A stretch of DNA of 64,000 nt from Areca catechu (lineage: Eukaryota; Streptophyta; Magnoliopsida; Arecales; Arecaceae): the NCBI GenBank assembly GCA_021397845.1, contig CM038040.1, positions 48,503,088 to 48,567,087 on the forward strand, in the 5' to 3' direction. Positions 34,860 through 46,035 of the stretch are shown piece by piece; the first letter of the stretch is position 1; each line of letters opens with the position of its first letter. The notes below the pieces were generated by a model. It saw only the letters and a list, made by a program, of their open reading frames with translations. It was not told the origin of the DNA and did not search any database. Both the position numbers and the translations under genes were made by a program.

Positions 34860-35340
34860 ACGGCGGCGTGGCCGTGGGCGGAGACGCGGAAGAGGAGGCA
34901 GCAGGTTGGGCGAACACGGCATGGCCGTGGGCGGAGCCGGAACGGCAGTAGGCCGTGGAAGGGCGGACAGTGTCGGACGGTGGCTGCAGGGTGGCTCGCG
35001 GCGAAGACGGCTTCGGACGGTGGTGCGAAAGAGGAGGCAGCAGGCTTCGGACGGTGCTGCGGAAGAGCGGACACGGCATGGCTGTGGGCGGAGACGGAAC
35101 GGCAGCAGGCTTCGGACGGTGCTGCAGGTTGGTTCGCGATGAAGGCTTCGAACGGTGGCTGCAGGGTGGCTCGCGGCGAAGGCTATGGACGGCAGTTGCA
35201 GGGTGGCTCGTGGCGAAGGCTTCGGACAGCAGCGGACGGCGGAGGGGTGGACATGACAGCAGGTTGCTCACGGCTGGGCAGATGGCGCTGCGGCGAATGT
35301 GGCTCGCGGCTGGGCAGACGGTGGCTGCAGGTTAGGCGGC
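34860..35340. repeat. GC-rich degenerate tandem repeats in the Athila LTR
   Basis: Motifs such as GGTGGCTGCAGGGTGGCTCG, GGCATGGCCGTGGGCGGAG and GGCTTCGGACGGTG recur several times at irregular 30-60 bp spacing. The partial LTR copy at 37280-37563 has the left half of this zone. Confidence 0.75.
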
Positions 35341-35777
35341 GTGGCCATGGGAGGACGACATTCCGTCCATTTTTCTGACCGAACGGGGGCTTCTCCGACC
35401 AGCAACGAGGTCGGCGGTGGCTTGGGCGGCGTCAGGGAAAGCTCTCCGTCAAGTTTCGGAGTAAACGGAGCTTGGTGGTCCACGGCTCTGCCCGTGGACC
35501 GGCAGTTCGTGCGGTGGACCATTGAGTCAGTCCACCGTGAGCTATTAAAAGGTTTTAAGGTATTGCTCCAAAAATAATGTGCTCTGAAATCCGTGTTAAA
35601 ATCTTCTAAAATCCATTTCAGGCCCGTTCAAAGTCCGAATTACATTCCGTTTGCGACGTTGGACTCCTAAAATCAAGATCTACACGTTTATGGAGTCAAT
35701 CCCTGAAAAGTATCACAAAAAATATCAATTTTAATCAAATAAAGTTGGGTTAATTTTCATTATTCTAATGTCTAACA

Positions 35778-35796
35778 CACCCCCCAACTTAAACTT
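35778..35796 (-). promoter_or_regulatory. Athila polypurine tract
   Basis: AAGTTTAAGTTGGGGGGTG on the minus strand directly precedes the LTR. It is the characteristic tract of Athila elements. A second similar tract (GGAAATTAAGTTGGGGGG) lies at about 36668-36686. Confidence 0.65.
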
Positions 35797-36772
35797 TGCT
35801 CGTCCTCGAGTAAAGGAAATGAATAAGTCTTGTGTATTAAGATGGTCCTTGAAATGAAAATTATCGTACTAACCCTAAAATCAAAGGATACCTGGTTAAT
35901 CTATTAAAAAGGTACTTCATTGGATTACCAATTTCATCTATTTAGTAGTAGAATAAGGTCCATAGAAGTTTTAAGAGTTTTTTTTTTTTCCAACTTTCTA
36001 TCTTACTCTCTAAATCTTCCAACTTACTTTGGTTTTGGTGCAATATTTATTTAGTCCCCACTTTTTCTTTTCTTTTTTTCTTCTTTCTTCTTTTTTTTTT
36101 TTTTTAAATGTAAAGTCAGTGCAATGTCCTGACACCTTGCTTTCTAATTAACCCTTGTAGTGAGCTTTAAGCCAATGACTCCCAAACCAGTTGGCTTTAG
36201 GGCATTAGGTGTAAAACACCCCTCGGGCTTACTGACTCGAGTTAAAAAGGCTATGTCAAGACTAACTCTACGAAAGATTTCGTTACATCCCCACCTTTTG
36301 ATGCGAACAACAATGTTTACTTAGGCAAAGGGGCCCGGTTACTCAGTGAGAGATGCTAAAAATCTTTATTAACCACAAGAATTTTTTAACTGGGGACTTT
36401 TTATAATGCCTATACCAAAATAAGTAAGATTCATTATTAAGATCAATAGGCCGAAGGGTCTGAAATTATTCTTCTAAAATTTTCTGGACTACATTCTACC
36501 ACTTATAGAGTTTTCTTGATAAATCATCCCTCAGTATCTCTAAAATTTTCTAAACCATTAATCACTCCTCATTTAGTGAGCTTGATTATTTTCAATTCGA
36601 GATAAATTTTTGTACACAAAACTGATTAAAATTTTACTCGAGGATTTGATTTAATTAATTAGATTACCTACCCCCCAACTTAATTTCCATTATCCCTAAT
36701 GGAAGAGTATACTAAAAACATAATGGCAAAGAAGGATACAACTTGGTAGGGTATGGAATTGGATGTCCCTGA
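35797..36772 (-). other. Athila 3' internal region, non-coding
   Basis: AT-rich sequence containing TTACTCGAGGACGAGCAAAG, which precedes the tract in Athila elements. No reading frame is seen. Confidence 0.55.
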
Positions 36773-37563
36773 AATAAACAATCATGGATTAATATGAAGT
36801 AAATAAATATTTATTGCATAAAAAATTGGGGTACAGAGAAAATAAAAGAAAAGTAAGGGAACAAGGGCCCCTTTCTCCCTTTTTATCCGACTCTGACTCT
36901 CTGTGACAGCAACAGGAACTGGAACTACGGACAGCAAGTGGAACCTCTCCAAAAATTCCCCTTTTGGTTCTTTTTCTCTTCAGAAGAAATCACCGAGGTA
37001 TTTATAGATGAAAAATACCGTGTCAAGTCCGTGTGGGAAGCGCGGTGATTTTCTCATCTCAATCTAATTTTCAAACTCTGCACTATCTCCTTATCTGATA
37101 ATTTTTTTACGATCATCCCCATCTCAAAAATCAAACTCAAAAATTCTATTGCACAATCCCGCGTCCATCCAGCATCGTCCGACATCTCTTCTCGTTCCGA
37201 TGCTTCCTTGGACATCCCGGTCTGAATAGCAGGGACGGTGACAAGCAGCTTCAGGAGCTTAGAAATGGAGGTGACGGCTGGGCGAAGATGGCTTCGGAGG
37301 CAACAGGCCGTGGAAGGGGACGGCGGGCCGTGGGCGGAGACGCGGAAGAGGAGGTAGCAGGTTGGGCAAACACGGCATGGCCGTGGGCGGAGCCGGAATG
37401 GCAGCAGGCCATGGAAGGGCGGACGGCGTTGGACGGTGGCTGCAGGGTGGCTCGCAGCGAAGACGGCTTCGGACGGTGGTGCGAAAGAGGAGGCAGCAGG
37501 CTTCGGACGGTGCTGCGGAAGAGCGGACACGGCATGGCCGTGGGCGGAGACAGAACGGCAGCA
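36773..37563 (-). repeat. Partial second Athila LTR copy
   Basis: It matches 34306 to about 35113 in the same orientation. It stops at 37563 inside the GC-rich repeat zone, where the gag of element C resumes. The other edge joins the 3' internal region rather than the LTR end, so this is a truncated and rearranged copy. Confidence 0.8.
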
Positions 37564-38379
37564 AACCATACCCGGGCTGCCTTCCGGAGAGTAGCGGGAA
37601 AGGTGACACAAAGGAGTGCGTCGGTGGCCCCCTGGACCCTCATGAGGGCCTGGTAGCTTTCCAAGTGGTCCAGGAGGTCGGTGGTCCCATCATAGGGATC
37701 CACCTGCGGCATACGGAACCGACCTGGGATCGGCTTTTCTTGGATTTCCTGGGAGAAAGGAGGGTGGGCATCATAGCCCGCTGGCTCGCTGGTGGAGCCC
37801 AGTAGATTGGCAAACTGGCGGGATAATTCTGCCAGCTTACGGTCATGCTCCTCCAGGCACTTTTCCGTCATGCGCCTGATGGCTTCGTTAGTAGACCCCT
37901 CCATCGAGGGAGACGGAGAAGGTGACATAGGTGCATGGCACTCGTGGCGGGGGGTTCTACTTTTCCTATCTCGGCGAGGTTTGGGCACCGTCCGCTCAAG
38001 GTTCGGTGAGCGGCTCTCCCTGTCGGTAGACCCGACTTGTTATCTTATCCAAAGTTTGATGGCTACCTTGGTTGTCAGTAATGGCCCGCGGCTGCGAAGG
38101 CCTTCCTTGGAAGGAATGCAGGCTGTTGCGGGGTGCTATGGCATGGGCCGCGGGAGTCCCTGGCTGCTGATGAGTGGCCAAGGATCGGTGCTGATGCTAA
38201 AGCTGGCACACTGCTGTGGCAAGGATTTGCACCTGTTGGGTGAGTGCAACCAGCTAGGATTCCGACGGAGGTGGTTGAGCTGGAGTGGACAGCTTCACCT
38301 CTGGGTTGTGTGGATTTCCCCGGGAGGGGGAGTCCCCCGCACGACTGGTGGAGACCTCTCTCCCCCTTGTCGTCACCAT
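37564..38379 (-). pseudogene. Gag N-terminal part of Tat element C
   Basis: The likely ATG is at 38379 (MVTTRGREVS). Frame-broken sequence leads to an open stretch from 37988 with SPSPSPSMEGSTNEAIRRM, IPGRFRMPQVDPYDGTTDLL, DHLESYQALM and FPATLRKAARVWF. Homology ends at about 37564, where the Athila DNA starts. The PYDG..DP.DHL and FP.TL...A..WF motifs are the classic gypsy gag (retrotrans_gag) signature. Confidence 0.8.
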
Positions 38380-38436
38380 CCCTCCATCAGACCACTTGTA
38401 ATGGGGGTTAAAGGGGGATCAAAGATCGCTTCTCGT

Positions 38437-38457
38437 CCCCCCTTACCTGGCACGCCA
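38437..38457 (-). promoter_or_regulatory. Primer binding site of element C
   Basis: The minus strand reads TGGCGTGCCAGGTAAGGGGG just inside the 5' LTR. Element A has nearly the same site at 41597. I do not assign the tRNA. Confidence 0.65.
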
Positions 38458-38460
38458 ATC

Positions 38461-39866
38461 TGTTGCTACCAAGATCATCGTGGTCCATAGTTGCAGTCGA
38501 TGCCGGAGTGCACTTTCTCCACTGCCTGGCGGTCCTGTGGTTCCGAACCTACAAAACAGGAGTTAGTGACCCAGGCCGGGGATTCCGACGGGGGCACTCC
38601 GACGGTCAAGTCAGTGATGATCCAGGAGAACAAATCCTCCTGGTCGAGCCCCTCTTGATGGACTCCATGCTAGGGGGAGTAAGTAGTGTGAGAGTGGGAT
38701 GCAAGTGCGTCAGGAGAATGGTGGCCGAGCTAGAGGGATTCTCTATGTGGCCTTTCCTCCTTCCCTTGCTTGAGTTTTTTGGTGGTGCGTTGCCCTCTGG
38801 TTGAGCTTGCACTTGTGTTTGTGTTTGCATACCTCCCTCTTCCGAGGGTGTCGAACGTTCTTTGTAGCCACGGTGACCGTTGGGCACCTGCCTCGGGACC
38901 TTCGCTGGGCTGGGAGGCACGTGCAGCGGTGTCCCGTGCCATGGACGGGATGTCTTTCCTGATTCGTGCTAAGGGAAGCTGTCATGTGTTCTGACATTCC
39001 TCTTGGTCGCCCCATTCCGGGAAGCCTGGCAGTGCCTCTATTGGGGGGCACCGCCCCTGGGATTCGAATCTCATAGTTGACTTTTCCTTCCGGGTGGTTC
39101 AGGCAATTAGTGAAGAGCGTGGCACCTCGATCGGAGGGCTCCTTCCCTTTCTGTTGCAAGTGGGAGCCGCGGGCAGTCATTGCGGCCTGGTGGGCATCCT
39201 ACTGCAATCTTTGGGCGGCTCGTCGGTGTCCTAGGATGAGGGTGCTGTCTCTCTGCTCGCCGGTGCCTTTGCTTGAGCTGGAGGCCAAGCAGAGGAGATA
39301 GGGCTCGATCTGGTGGAGGGCATAGCGCGGCCTCAGCCCAGAGGGCTCAACCTCGGAGAGACTCTACGTGGCGGAGGAGGGCTGAGCTCGACTCCGGACC
39401 ACAGGGCTCGATCTCGAGGGGCTCGATCTGGCGGAGGGCAGAGCACGGCCCCAGCCCAAAGGGCTCGACCTCGGAGAGACTCTACATGGCGGAGGAGGGC
39501 TAAGCTTGACTCCGGACCACAGGGCTCGATTTTGAGGGGCTCGATCTGGCGGAGGGTAGAGCGCAGCCCCAGCCCAGAGGGCTCGACCTCGGAGAGACTC
39601 CACGTGGCGTAGGAGGAGCTCAACTCCAGACCACAGGGCTTGATCTCGAGGGGCTCGATCTTGGGAGTGCCGCTCGGCTCTGGCCTAAGCGTCTCGGGCT
39701 CGCAGGCCCGACCTGGCAGAGAACGGAGCTTGACTTCGGCGGGCGGCCCTGTTATCCTGAGGGAGCTCAGCCCGGCGAAGGAGCCCGAGTAGAGTATCCG
39801 ACGTCGCATCTTTCTCAGACGCGGCATCTGACAGTTACTCCACGTCAGCGATTGCGCCACATCAGA
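38461..39866 (-). repeat. 5' LTR of element C, truncated
   Basis: It begins on the plus strand TGTTGCTACCAAGATCATCG and aligns with 20553-21955. About 350 bp of U3 present in the other LTR are missing at 39866, where copia F sequence resumes. It contains the 118-bp tandem repeat at 39310-39660. Confidence 0.8.
39310..39660. repeat. 118-bp tandem repeat in the 5' LTR of C
   Basis: CTGGTGGAGGGCATAGCGCG-like units start at 39310, 39428 and 39546, exactly the period seen in the other LTR. Confidence 0.85.
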
Positions 39867-40640
39867 TACCATCACCATTATTGAATGACTTGGGTTTATT
39901 TTGTCAAAAAAAATCTAAATTATTTTGTGTTTTGGAAATTTAAAAATATTGCAGAGAACAAAATTGGTTACTTGATAAACACTCTATGCACCGATAGAGG
40001 AGGAGAATTTGTATCAAATTATTTTGAAAAGTTTTTGTAGAGATAATGCTATCTAAAGGCAATTAATAACCAACTATTCTCCTCAACAAAGTAATATAGC
40101 AATGCACAAAATTAAGAGCTCAACGGAGATGGCAAGAAGCATTCTGAAACCTCAAAGATTTTCTAATAAAGTACAAGGCAGTATCCATAACAACCTATAT
40201 CTTGAGCAGCTGCCCCACATCATTATTACAAGATATTATCCTATATGAAGTATGGATAGGATGGAAGCTAAAGGTAAATCACATCAAAGCCTTTTATTGT
40301 CCTGCTTATGGTTATGTTCCTTCTCAAGAAAAACAAAAATTAGATGATAATTTTGTTAAGTGCATATTATGATATATAGAAGTAAAGCACATAGATTTTA
40401 CAATCCTGCTATAAACTCTTTGATTACCAATTATGATGCTATTTTTGATGAATAAAAAGCATGGGAGTGGAAAGAAGTTGTCTGAGAAAATCCTATTGCA
40501 AGGTTCGATGATGTATCTATGGCTGTTGAACCAAATAATGATGATAGAAATCCAACTCTTTCTAATAGTGAAAATCCTATTTCTTGAGCTTCGACGAGCC
40601 CTTCTTTTGGTGCTATTTCAGAAAATAACTTACGAAAATT
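39867..40640 (+). pseudogene. Integrase core of copia element F
   Basis: The plus strand keeps MTWVYFVKK, the second catalytic region LCTDRGGEFVSNYF, and INNQLFSSTK (where TAYTPQQNG is usual). It continues with the C-terminal part KVNHIKAFYCPAYGYVPSQE, KLDDNFVKC and a FDE-like end near 40445. Stops are frequent. It continues the integrase that element C cut at 20552. The first catalytic region (DVWGP) is missing at the junction. Confidence 0.7.
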
Positions 40641-40833
40641 TCTCCTAGAAGGGCCAAGTCTTTTGCCAAAATTGATGAAGATGTTTGTTAGTTAAATTGT
40701 TGAGTTATATTGGCTTTGACATGCAATAGAGCTAAAGAATTGTACAAAATGATGAATGGAGAATTGTAGTACAGAAGAAAACCACACTTTGAAATCAATC
40801 TTGTAAAGATTTTCTCCCGAAAAGGGAGCTATT
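40641..40833 (+). pseudogene. Linker and first part of reverse transcriptase of copia element F
   Basis: Decayed sequence reaches AAGGGAGCTATT at 40822-40833, where element A begins. The frame continues after A at 51383 in the RT motif GAINSKW. This shows that A inserted into RT of F. Confidence 0.6.
40829..40833. repeat. Left target duplication of element A
   Basis: CTATT here equals CTATT at 51378-51382. Removing A and one copy restores the copia RT context. Confidence 0.9.
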
Positions 40834-41593
40834 TGTTGGGATATCCTGGTTCAGCTACGAACCAGGCTTCGGTTCGACTTATCGAAGCCCCGGTTCTCTG
40901 GACTACGGACTTCGGACTAAGCGAAGGTCAACTGTAAGAACCTCAAGGCTTCACACCGAACTACAACATCCGAAGGCCAATCCTTCGGGTAGCACCTTCG
41001 GTCCCGGCCGAAGTCTGAACTACTCATCGACTTCCGAAGACTCGAACTTCGGTCCCAAACGTACACATGATCTCCGGTCTCGGAAAAATATCAAGCCTTC
41101 GGCCCACGCAAGGGGAAACCCGAAGCTTGAACTACAATCTATTCCAAAAAGGAAACTGTAATAACGGTTACAACCGATACTCATCATACCATGACCATGG
41201 CGCACAATTCCTGCAGTCACGCCTCCGATCTGGCCGGAACCGCTCATTGACAACCCACGATCGACTATCATGGAAGTGAATGGCTCCCCATGATCTTCGG
41301 GAAAAGAGCGGGCCATAGACCGGAGGCCATCTTTTAAATATGGGTAAGAAGGATGGCTCGAGAGGTACGCGTGAATAATCTCGCACATACACATTTTCAA
41401 TCTCCAAGAACTCCTTTTCTCTTCCACTCTCGACATCTTCCCTATTCTGTGGCTGGAATCCGCCACTGACTTAGGCATCGGAGTGTTCTCCGCTGGAACA
41501 ACTCCGACAAGGGACCTGTTTTGCAAGTGAACCAGGGAGCAGTCCTGCGATGCAGCGGCTCCGACCGGCCGATCTAGGGGCTCCACGCCAACA
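40834..41593 (+). repeat. 5' LTR of element A
   Basis: 760 bp from TGTTGGGATATCC to CACGCCAACA. Dense in CTTCGG/CGAAG motifs. It matches 50617-51377 and the LTR of the derivative at 53581-54341. Confidence 0.93.
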
Positions 41594-41596
41594 GAT

Positions 41597-41614
41597 TGGC
41601 ACGCCAGGTAGGGG
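41597..41614 (+). promoter_or_regulatory. Primer binding site of element A
   Basis: TGGCACGCCAGGTAGGGGG begins three bases after the LTR. It is nearly identical to the site of element C. Confidence 0.7.
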
Positions 41615-41677
41615 GCCGTATTATTAACATTTGTTAAGCTCCCTCCCAGACAAGGGAAAGAAACAAATAATTCTTTG

Positions 41678-42931
41678 ATGGCAAGAGGAAAAGCTCAAAA
41701 TGCTTCTACAAGCCGGAGTCGTGCTCCGTCTCAGGGGGGTGCACCCCCTGAGGAGAACGATGTTCCACCTTCCATGGTTACTGTGGGAGCATGGCAGTTC
41801 GAAGCTCTTTTGAACCAGGTTGCCAACCTGACGGACATGGTTCAAGAGTTTCAAGACAGAGCCTTTTCGGTGGCAAACTCACCGGCCATTTCTAGACATA
41901 GCTCTCGATCCCGAAGGAGAGCACCATGGGAGGATTCAGCACATCCCTCCCCCCATTCTTGGCCCTCTCCCAAAGATCGAACTTCGAGACTGCCTAGGTC
42001 TACCGATTTCCCACAAAAAGGGAAAAGGCCTAGGCAAACTTCCTCCTCCTCTGAAGACTCCACTTCGGTGGAGAGAGCGTCCAAGCAGACTCCCGATTAT
42101 GATGGAAGGTTCAGAGCCATCGAATCAGAGATGGCAAGGGCGTGAGAACAGAGAATGCGTGATCAGAGAGACCCCGAGGACCTGATTGTGGGTGATTTAC
42201 GCCCACCCTACATCGACCGCATCATGGCTAAGGACATTCCTTGGCACTTCAGGGTTCCCCAGACGGAACCCATCGACGGCACCTCCGACCCCTTCGACCA
42301 TTTGGGCAGCTTCAAAGCCCATATGATGATTCAAGGAGCTTCGGACGCGATGTACTGTTTGGCGTTCCCGGCTACCTTGAAGAAGTCTGCTCGGATGTGG
42401 TACTTGAGCCTGCACCCAAGTACCATCGATTTTTTTTCCGAGTTAGAAAAATTGTTTGTCTTGCATTTCAGGACCTACCACAAGACTCCTCAAAATATGG
42501 ACACACTCTTCCTCCTTCACCAGAATGAAGGAGAGAGCCAGAGAGATTACATCTCCAGGTTCAATGCGGTCACGCTTGAGATCCCCGATCTCAATGAGCA
42601 AGTAGCCATGTCAGCACTGAAGAAGGGGCTTCGAACCTCCAAGCTTACTTTTTTTCTGGACAAGAAGTTTTCCAAAAGCTACGTTGAGCTCCTATCAAGG
42701 GCTCAGAAATACGCCGATGCTGAAGAGCAGGCGGTGAATCGACGTTTGATTGAAGGAAAACCCCCTTCAAAGAAGAAGAATAACAGGGGGCAAGGCCCCC
42801 AAACTTCTAATAACAACGGTGGCAGATATGCAGACCGCCGGAGAAGCCCTCCCAAGCCAGAGCATTGGGAGGAAGATTCGACTCATACACCCCCCTCAAC
42901 CTCCCTCGAGAAAAGATCCTCATGGAGATAG
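41678..42931 (+). pseudogene. Gag of element A with one premature stop
   Basis: ATG at 41678 opens MARGKAQNASTS. The first 156 codons are serine/proline-rich. A TGA at 42143 interrupts, and the same frame then continues to 42931. The second part has the retrotrans_gag domain: IPWHFRVPQTEPIDGTSDPF, DHLGSFKAHM, FPATLKKSARMWYLSL, FRTYHKTP, ESQRDYISRFN and KKGLRTSKLTFFL, then a basic tail (PPSKKKNNRGQG). The zinc knuckle and the protease that normally follow are missing, replaced by a junction into RT at about 42990-43020. Gag would form the particle; this copy would give only a short N-terminal peptide. Confidence 0.88.
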
Positions 42932-42989
42932 AAAAAGAAAACTATCTTCAATGGCCCCGTCCCATGAAGGCCTCCTCTTCCACAAGGAA

Positions 42990-44111
42990 GTAACCCCTGG
43001 GAACAAGCCGGTGTGACAGAAGAAGAGGAGCTTCGCCCCTGAAAGACAGCAAGCTGTTGATGAAGAGGTTGGCAAGCTCCTTAAGGCAGGGTTCATCAGA
43101 GAGGCCCGCTACCCCGAGTGGCTGGCCAATGTGGTAATGGTGAAAAAAGCTAACGGCAAGTGGAGGATCTGCATCGACTATATATACCTCAACAAGGCTT
43201 GCCCAAAAGATAGCTTCCCTCTCCCAAAGATCGATCAACTGGTCGACGCTACCGCCGGCCACCAGTTGCTGAGCTTTATGGACACCTTCTCTGGCTACAA
43301 CCAGATCATAATGAATCCGCAAGATGAGGAGAAGATGGCATTCATCACTGACATAGGTCTTTACTGCTACAAGATGATGCCGTTCGGCTTCAAGAACGCC
43401 GGAGCAACATTTCAAAGACTCATCAATAAGGTGTTTGAAAAGCAACTGAAAAAAAATATGGAGGCCTATGTTGATGACATGATCGTCAAGAGTCTCCACC
43501 AGAGAGACAACATCCGCGACTTGGAGGAGTCATTTAGCGCTCTTCGGCGCTACCAAATGAAGTTAAACTCGGCGAAGTGCGCCTTCGGGGTCACGTCGGG
43601 TAAATTCCTGGGCTTCCTTGTTACCAAACGAGGGATTGAGGCCAACCCCGAGAAGATCCAGGCCTTGAAGGATATGCAATATCCCTCCTGTAAAAAGGAA
43701 GTCCAACAGTTGACAGGGAGGATTGCCTTCCTAAGCAGATTTATCTCTCGGTCCGCCGAGAAATGTCTTCCGTTCTTCAAGGTACTTCGACAATCAAAGG
43801 GCTTCGAATGGTCCGAAGACTGTCGCATTGCCTTTGAGGAATTAAAGAAGTATTTGGAGACCCCGCCATTACTCTCCAAGCCAAAAGAAGGCGAGGTCCT
43901 CTACCTGTACCTCTCTGCTTCAGACGAAGCAGTGAGCTCGGTTCTTGTTCGGAAAGAGGAAGACGGGTCCCACAAGCCGATTTACTATATCAGCAAGATC
44001 CTGCATGATGCAGAAATGCGGTATGCAAGGATGCAGAAGCTAATCTACTCTTTAGTGATTGCGGCAAAGCGACTACGGCCATATTTTAGGCCCACGCTAT
44101 CGTGGTGCTGA
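42990..44111 (+). pseudogene. Reverse transcriptase and first RNase H of element A
   Basis: The first recognisable residues are KKRSFAPERQQAVDEEV, the entry to Tat RT, directly after the gag tail. An open frame from 43131 has WRICIDYIYLNKACPKDSF, FMDTFSGYNQI (Asp), MPFGFKNAGATFQ, AYVDDMIVKS (YVDD), GFLVTKRGIEANPEK, LSRFISRSAEKCLPF and RNase H positions SVLVRKEED and KPIYYISKIL. A frameshift near 44097 ends it in SWC-stop instead of the usual continuation. All RT catalytic Asp residues are present, so this domain is intact although it lacks a start of its own. Confidence 0.88.
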
Positions 44112-44775
44112 CTGATCAACCTCTCAAGGATATTCTCTGATCTCTGGACACTTCTGGAAGAATAGCCAAGTGGGCTGTGAAGCTAAGCAAATTTGACATT
44201 AGATTCCAGCCCCGAGCGGCTATGAAGGCCCAGGTGCTCTCCGATTTTCTGGCCGAGTGCACCTGGAAGTCCGAAGATGAAGCCTCTTCGGATGAAGGAG
44301 AAGCCCCGAAGGAGATGAAGTCCGTTTGGATGCTTTATGTGGACAGAGCTTCCAATGCTACTGGGTGCGGGGCTGGACTCATGTTGGCCGAACCTGATGG
44401 CCAGATTATAGAGTATGCACTCCGTTTCTCCTTCAACGCTTCCAATAATCAGGCCGAATATGAGGCCCTACTCGCCGGACTTCGGATTTCCAAAGATCTG
44501 GGAGTCCGGCAACTCCGAACCTTCTCCGACTCTCAACTGGTTGTGAATCAAGTCAATGGAGAGTATGCAGCCAAAGATCCAACCATGGTGCAATACCTGG
44601 AGAAGGTTCAGGCTTTATCCTCTCAACTGGAACATTTTGAAATTATTCATGTTCCCTGATCAGAGAACTCCCGGACGGATGCACTGTCTCGACTGGCAAC
44701 TACAGCACCGGAGTCTCTCGGGCGCACATTTGTTGAACATCTTGAAACTCCAAGCATTGCCAAAGAGGCTGCAGA
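44112..44775 (+). pseudogene. Second RNase H of element A
   Basis: In the new frame: LTDQPLKDIL, a stop, then AKWAVKLSKFDIRFQPRAA and QVLSDFLAECTW. The RNase H itself follows, with LYVDRASNATGCGAG (Asp), NNQAEYEALLAGLRI (Glu) and TFSDSQLVVNQV (Asp). After a stop at 44657 comes the NSRTDALSRLA end. All catalytic positions are kept. The extra RNase H confirms the Tat group. Confidence 0.85.
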
Positions 44776-46035
44776 GGTGCGCCAGATTGATGCTGAGACA
44801 AGTTGGATGGATCCCATCATCAGATTCCTGAATGAAGGAGAACTGCCTGAAGATAAGGCAGAGGCCAAGAAGATCCGCTGGATGGCATCTCAATACGTCA
44901 TCTTAGACGGAACCCTCTACAAGAGATCGTTCTCCCAACCACTGCTGAAATGCCTTGGACCCACCGATGCAGATTATGCATTGAGAGAGGTCCACGAGGG
45001 CATATGCGGGGATCACTTGGGAGGCAGATCTCTAGCATACAAGATTATTCGACAAGGGTATTACTGGCTCTCCATCCAGAAGGACTCAACTGATTTCGTG
45101 CAAAAGTGCGACCAATGCCAGAGGTATTCCAATGTGCAGAGACAACCTGCAAGTCACTTGACTCAGTTGGCAACCCCATGACCCTTTGCCCGGTGGGGGA
45201 TGGACATTCTTGGCCCGTTCCCACCAGCATCAGGGCAAAGGAAGTTTCTCCTAGTGGCCATCGACTATTTCACGAAATGGGTGGAAGCCAAACCATTGGC
45301 CCAAATCACAGAGGGCAATATGGAAAGTTTTATGAAAAACTCCATCATCTTCAGGTTCGGTATCCCACACGTCATCATCACGGACAACGAGAGCAATTCG
45401 ACAATCCAAAGTGCAAGGACTTCTGTGCTCGGTACCATATTCAGCATCGGCTAATATCCGTTGCACATCCACAGTCCAACGGAGAAGTCGAAGTCACCAA
45501 CCGGACCATCCTCCATGGTCTAAAGACAAGGTTGAACGCCGCCAAAGGGCTTCGGGTCGATGAACTGACATCTATCCTTTGGGCATACCGAACTACCCCA
45601 GGAACAGCCATCGGTGAATCTCCGTTCAACCTAGCCTATGGTACCGAAGCCGTGTTATCTATCGAAGTCTCCCTACAGTCCTTGAGAATTGACAACTATG
45701 AAGAGCCTGAGAATTCCGATCGCAGAAGGATCGATCTGGATCTGCTATCAAGTACCAGGCTACAGGCCTAGATAAGAATGGCAGCATACCAGTAAAAGGT
45801 CGCCAAGTACTACAATACAAGGGTGAAGGAGAAAACCTTACGCATGGGGGACATGGTATTGCGAAGAGCAGAAGTATCCAGGCCAATGGAACAGGGTAAA
45901 CTCTCTCCTAACTGGGAAGGCCCGTATTAAGTCGAATAAGTCATTCGACCATGGACATATTGACTCAAGACCCTGGAGGGGAAGACCCTATCCCTACCAT
46001 GGAATGTACAAAACCTTTGCAAATACTATCAATGA
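44776..46035 (+). pseudogene. Integrase of element A
   Basis: The zinc-binding module is complete: VHEGICGDHLGG and KCDQCQRYS (HHCC). A stop at 45179 separates it from the core: RWGMDILGPFPPASG (Asp), IDYFTKWVEAKP and HVIITDNE (Asp). A frameshift near 45390 follows, then CKDFCARYHIQHRL and HPQSNGEVEVTNRTI (Glu). The C-terminal part has KVAKYYNTRVK, KLSPNWEGPY and stops, and ends in LPWNVQNLCKYYQ at 46035. Catalytic residues are preserved, so decay is recent or mild. Integrase would join the cDNA to target DNA and make the 5-bp duplication. Confidence 0.87.

Larger units (their letters stand above)
33974..35777 (-). repeat. Athila LTR (about 1.8 kb)
   Basis: In minus sense it starts TGTTAGACATTAG right after a GTTTAAGTTGGGGGGTG tract and ends near CGACATGCA before the primer site. 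A TATA box lies at 34540-34548. The GC-rich zone at 34830-35370 is built of short tandem repeats that give long but meaningless frames. Edges are accurate to a few bases only. Confidence 0.65.
30763..37563. mobile_element. Rearranged Athila-type Ty3/gypsy DNA nested in gag of element C
   Basis: The block contains a plus-oriented Athila 5' end (30763-32699), a minus-oriented Athila 5' end with a full LTR (35777-32700), the region preceding the 3' LTR (36772-35778) and a partial LTR (37563-36773). It replaces part of the gag of C rather than interrupting it cleanly. No target duplication is visible. Athila identity rests on the gag sequence, the TTTTTGGCGC-type primer site and the GTTTAAGTTGGGGGG tract. 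Confidence 0.75.
20553..39866 (-). mobile_element. Tat-lineage Ty3/gypsy element C with nested Athila DNA
   Basis: In minus-strand order: 5' LTR (39866-38461, truncated), primer site, gag N-part, interruption by Athila DNA (37563-30763), gag C-part, protease, RT, two RNases H, integrase, satellite array, antisense extra gene, polypurine tract, 3' LTR (22312-20553). Both LTRs share a distinctive 118-bp internal repeat. C lies inside the integrase gene of copia element F. No target duplication can be shown, because the 5' LTR lost about 350 bp and some of F is missing at that edge. Confidence 0.85.

Noticed and set aside
34624..35577. Long frames on both strands, up to 215 codons
   Set aside because: They lie in the GC-rich tandem-repeat zone of the Athila LTR. 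Composition explains the openness, and the partial copy at 37280 breaks them.
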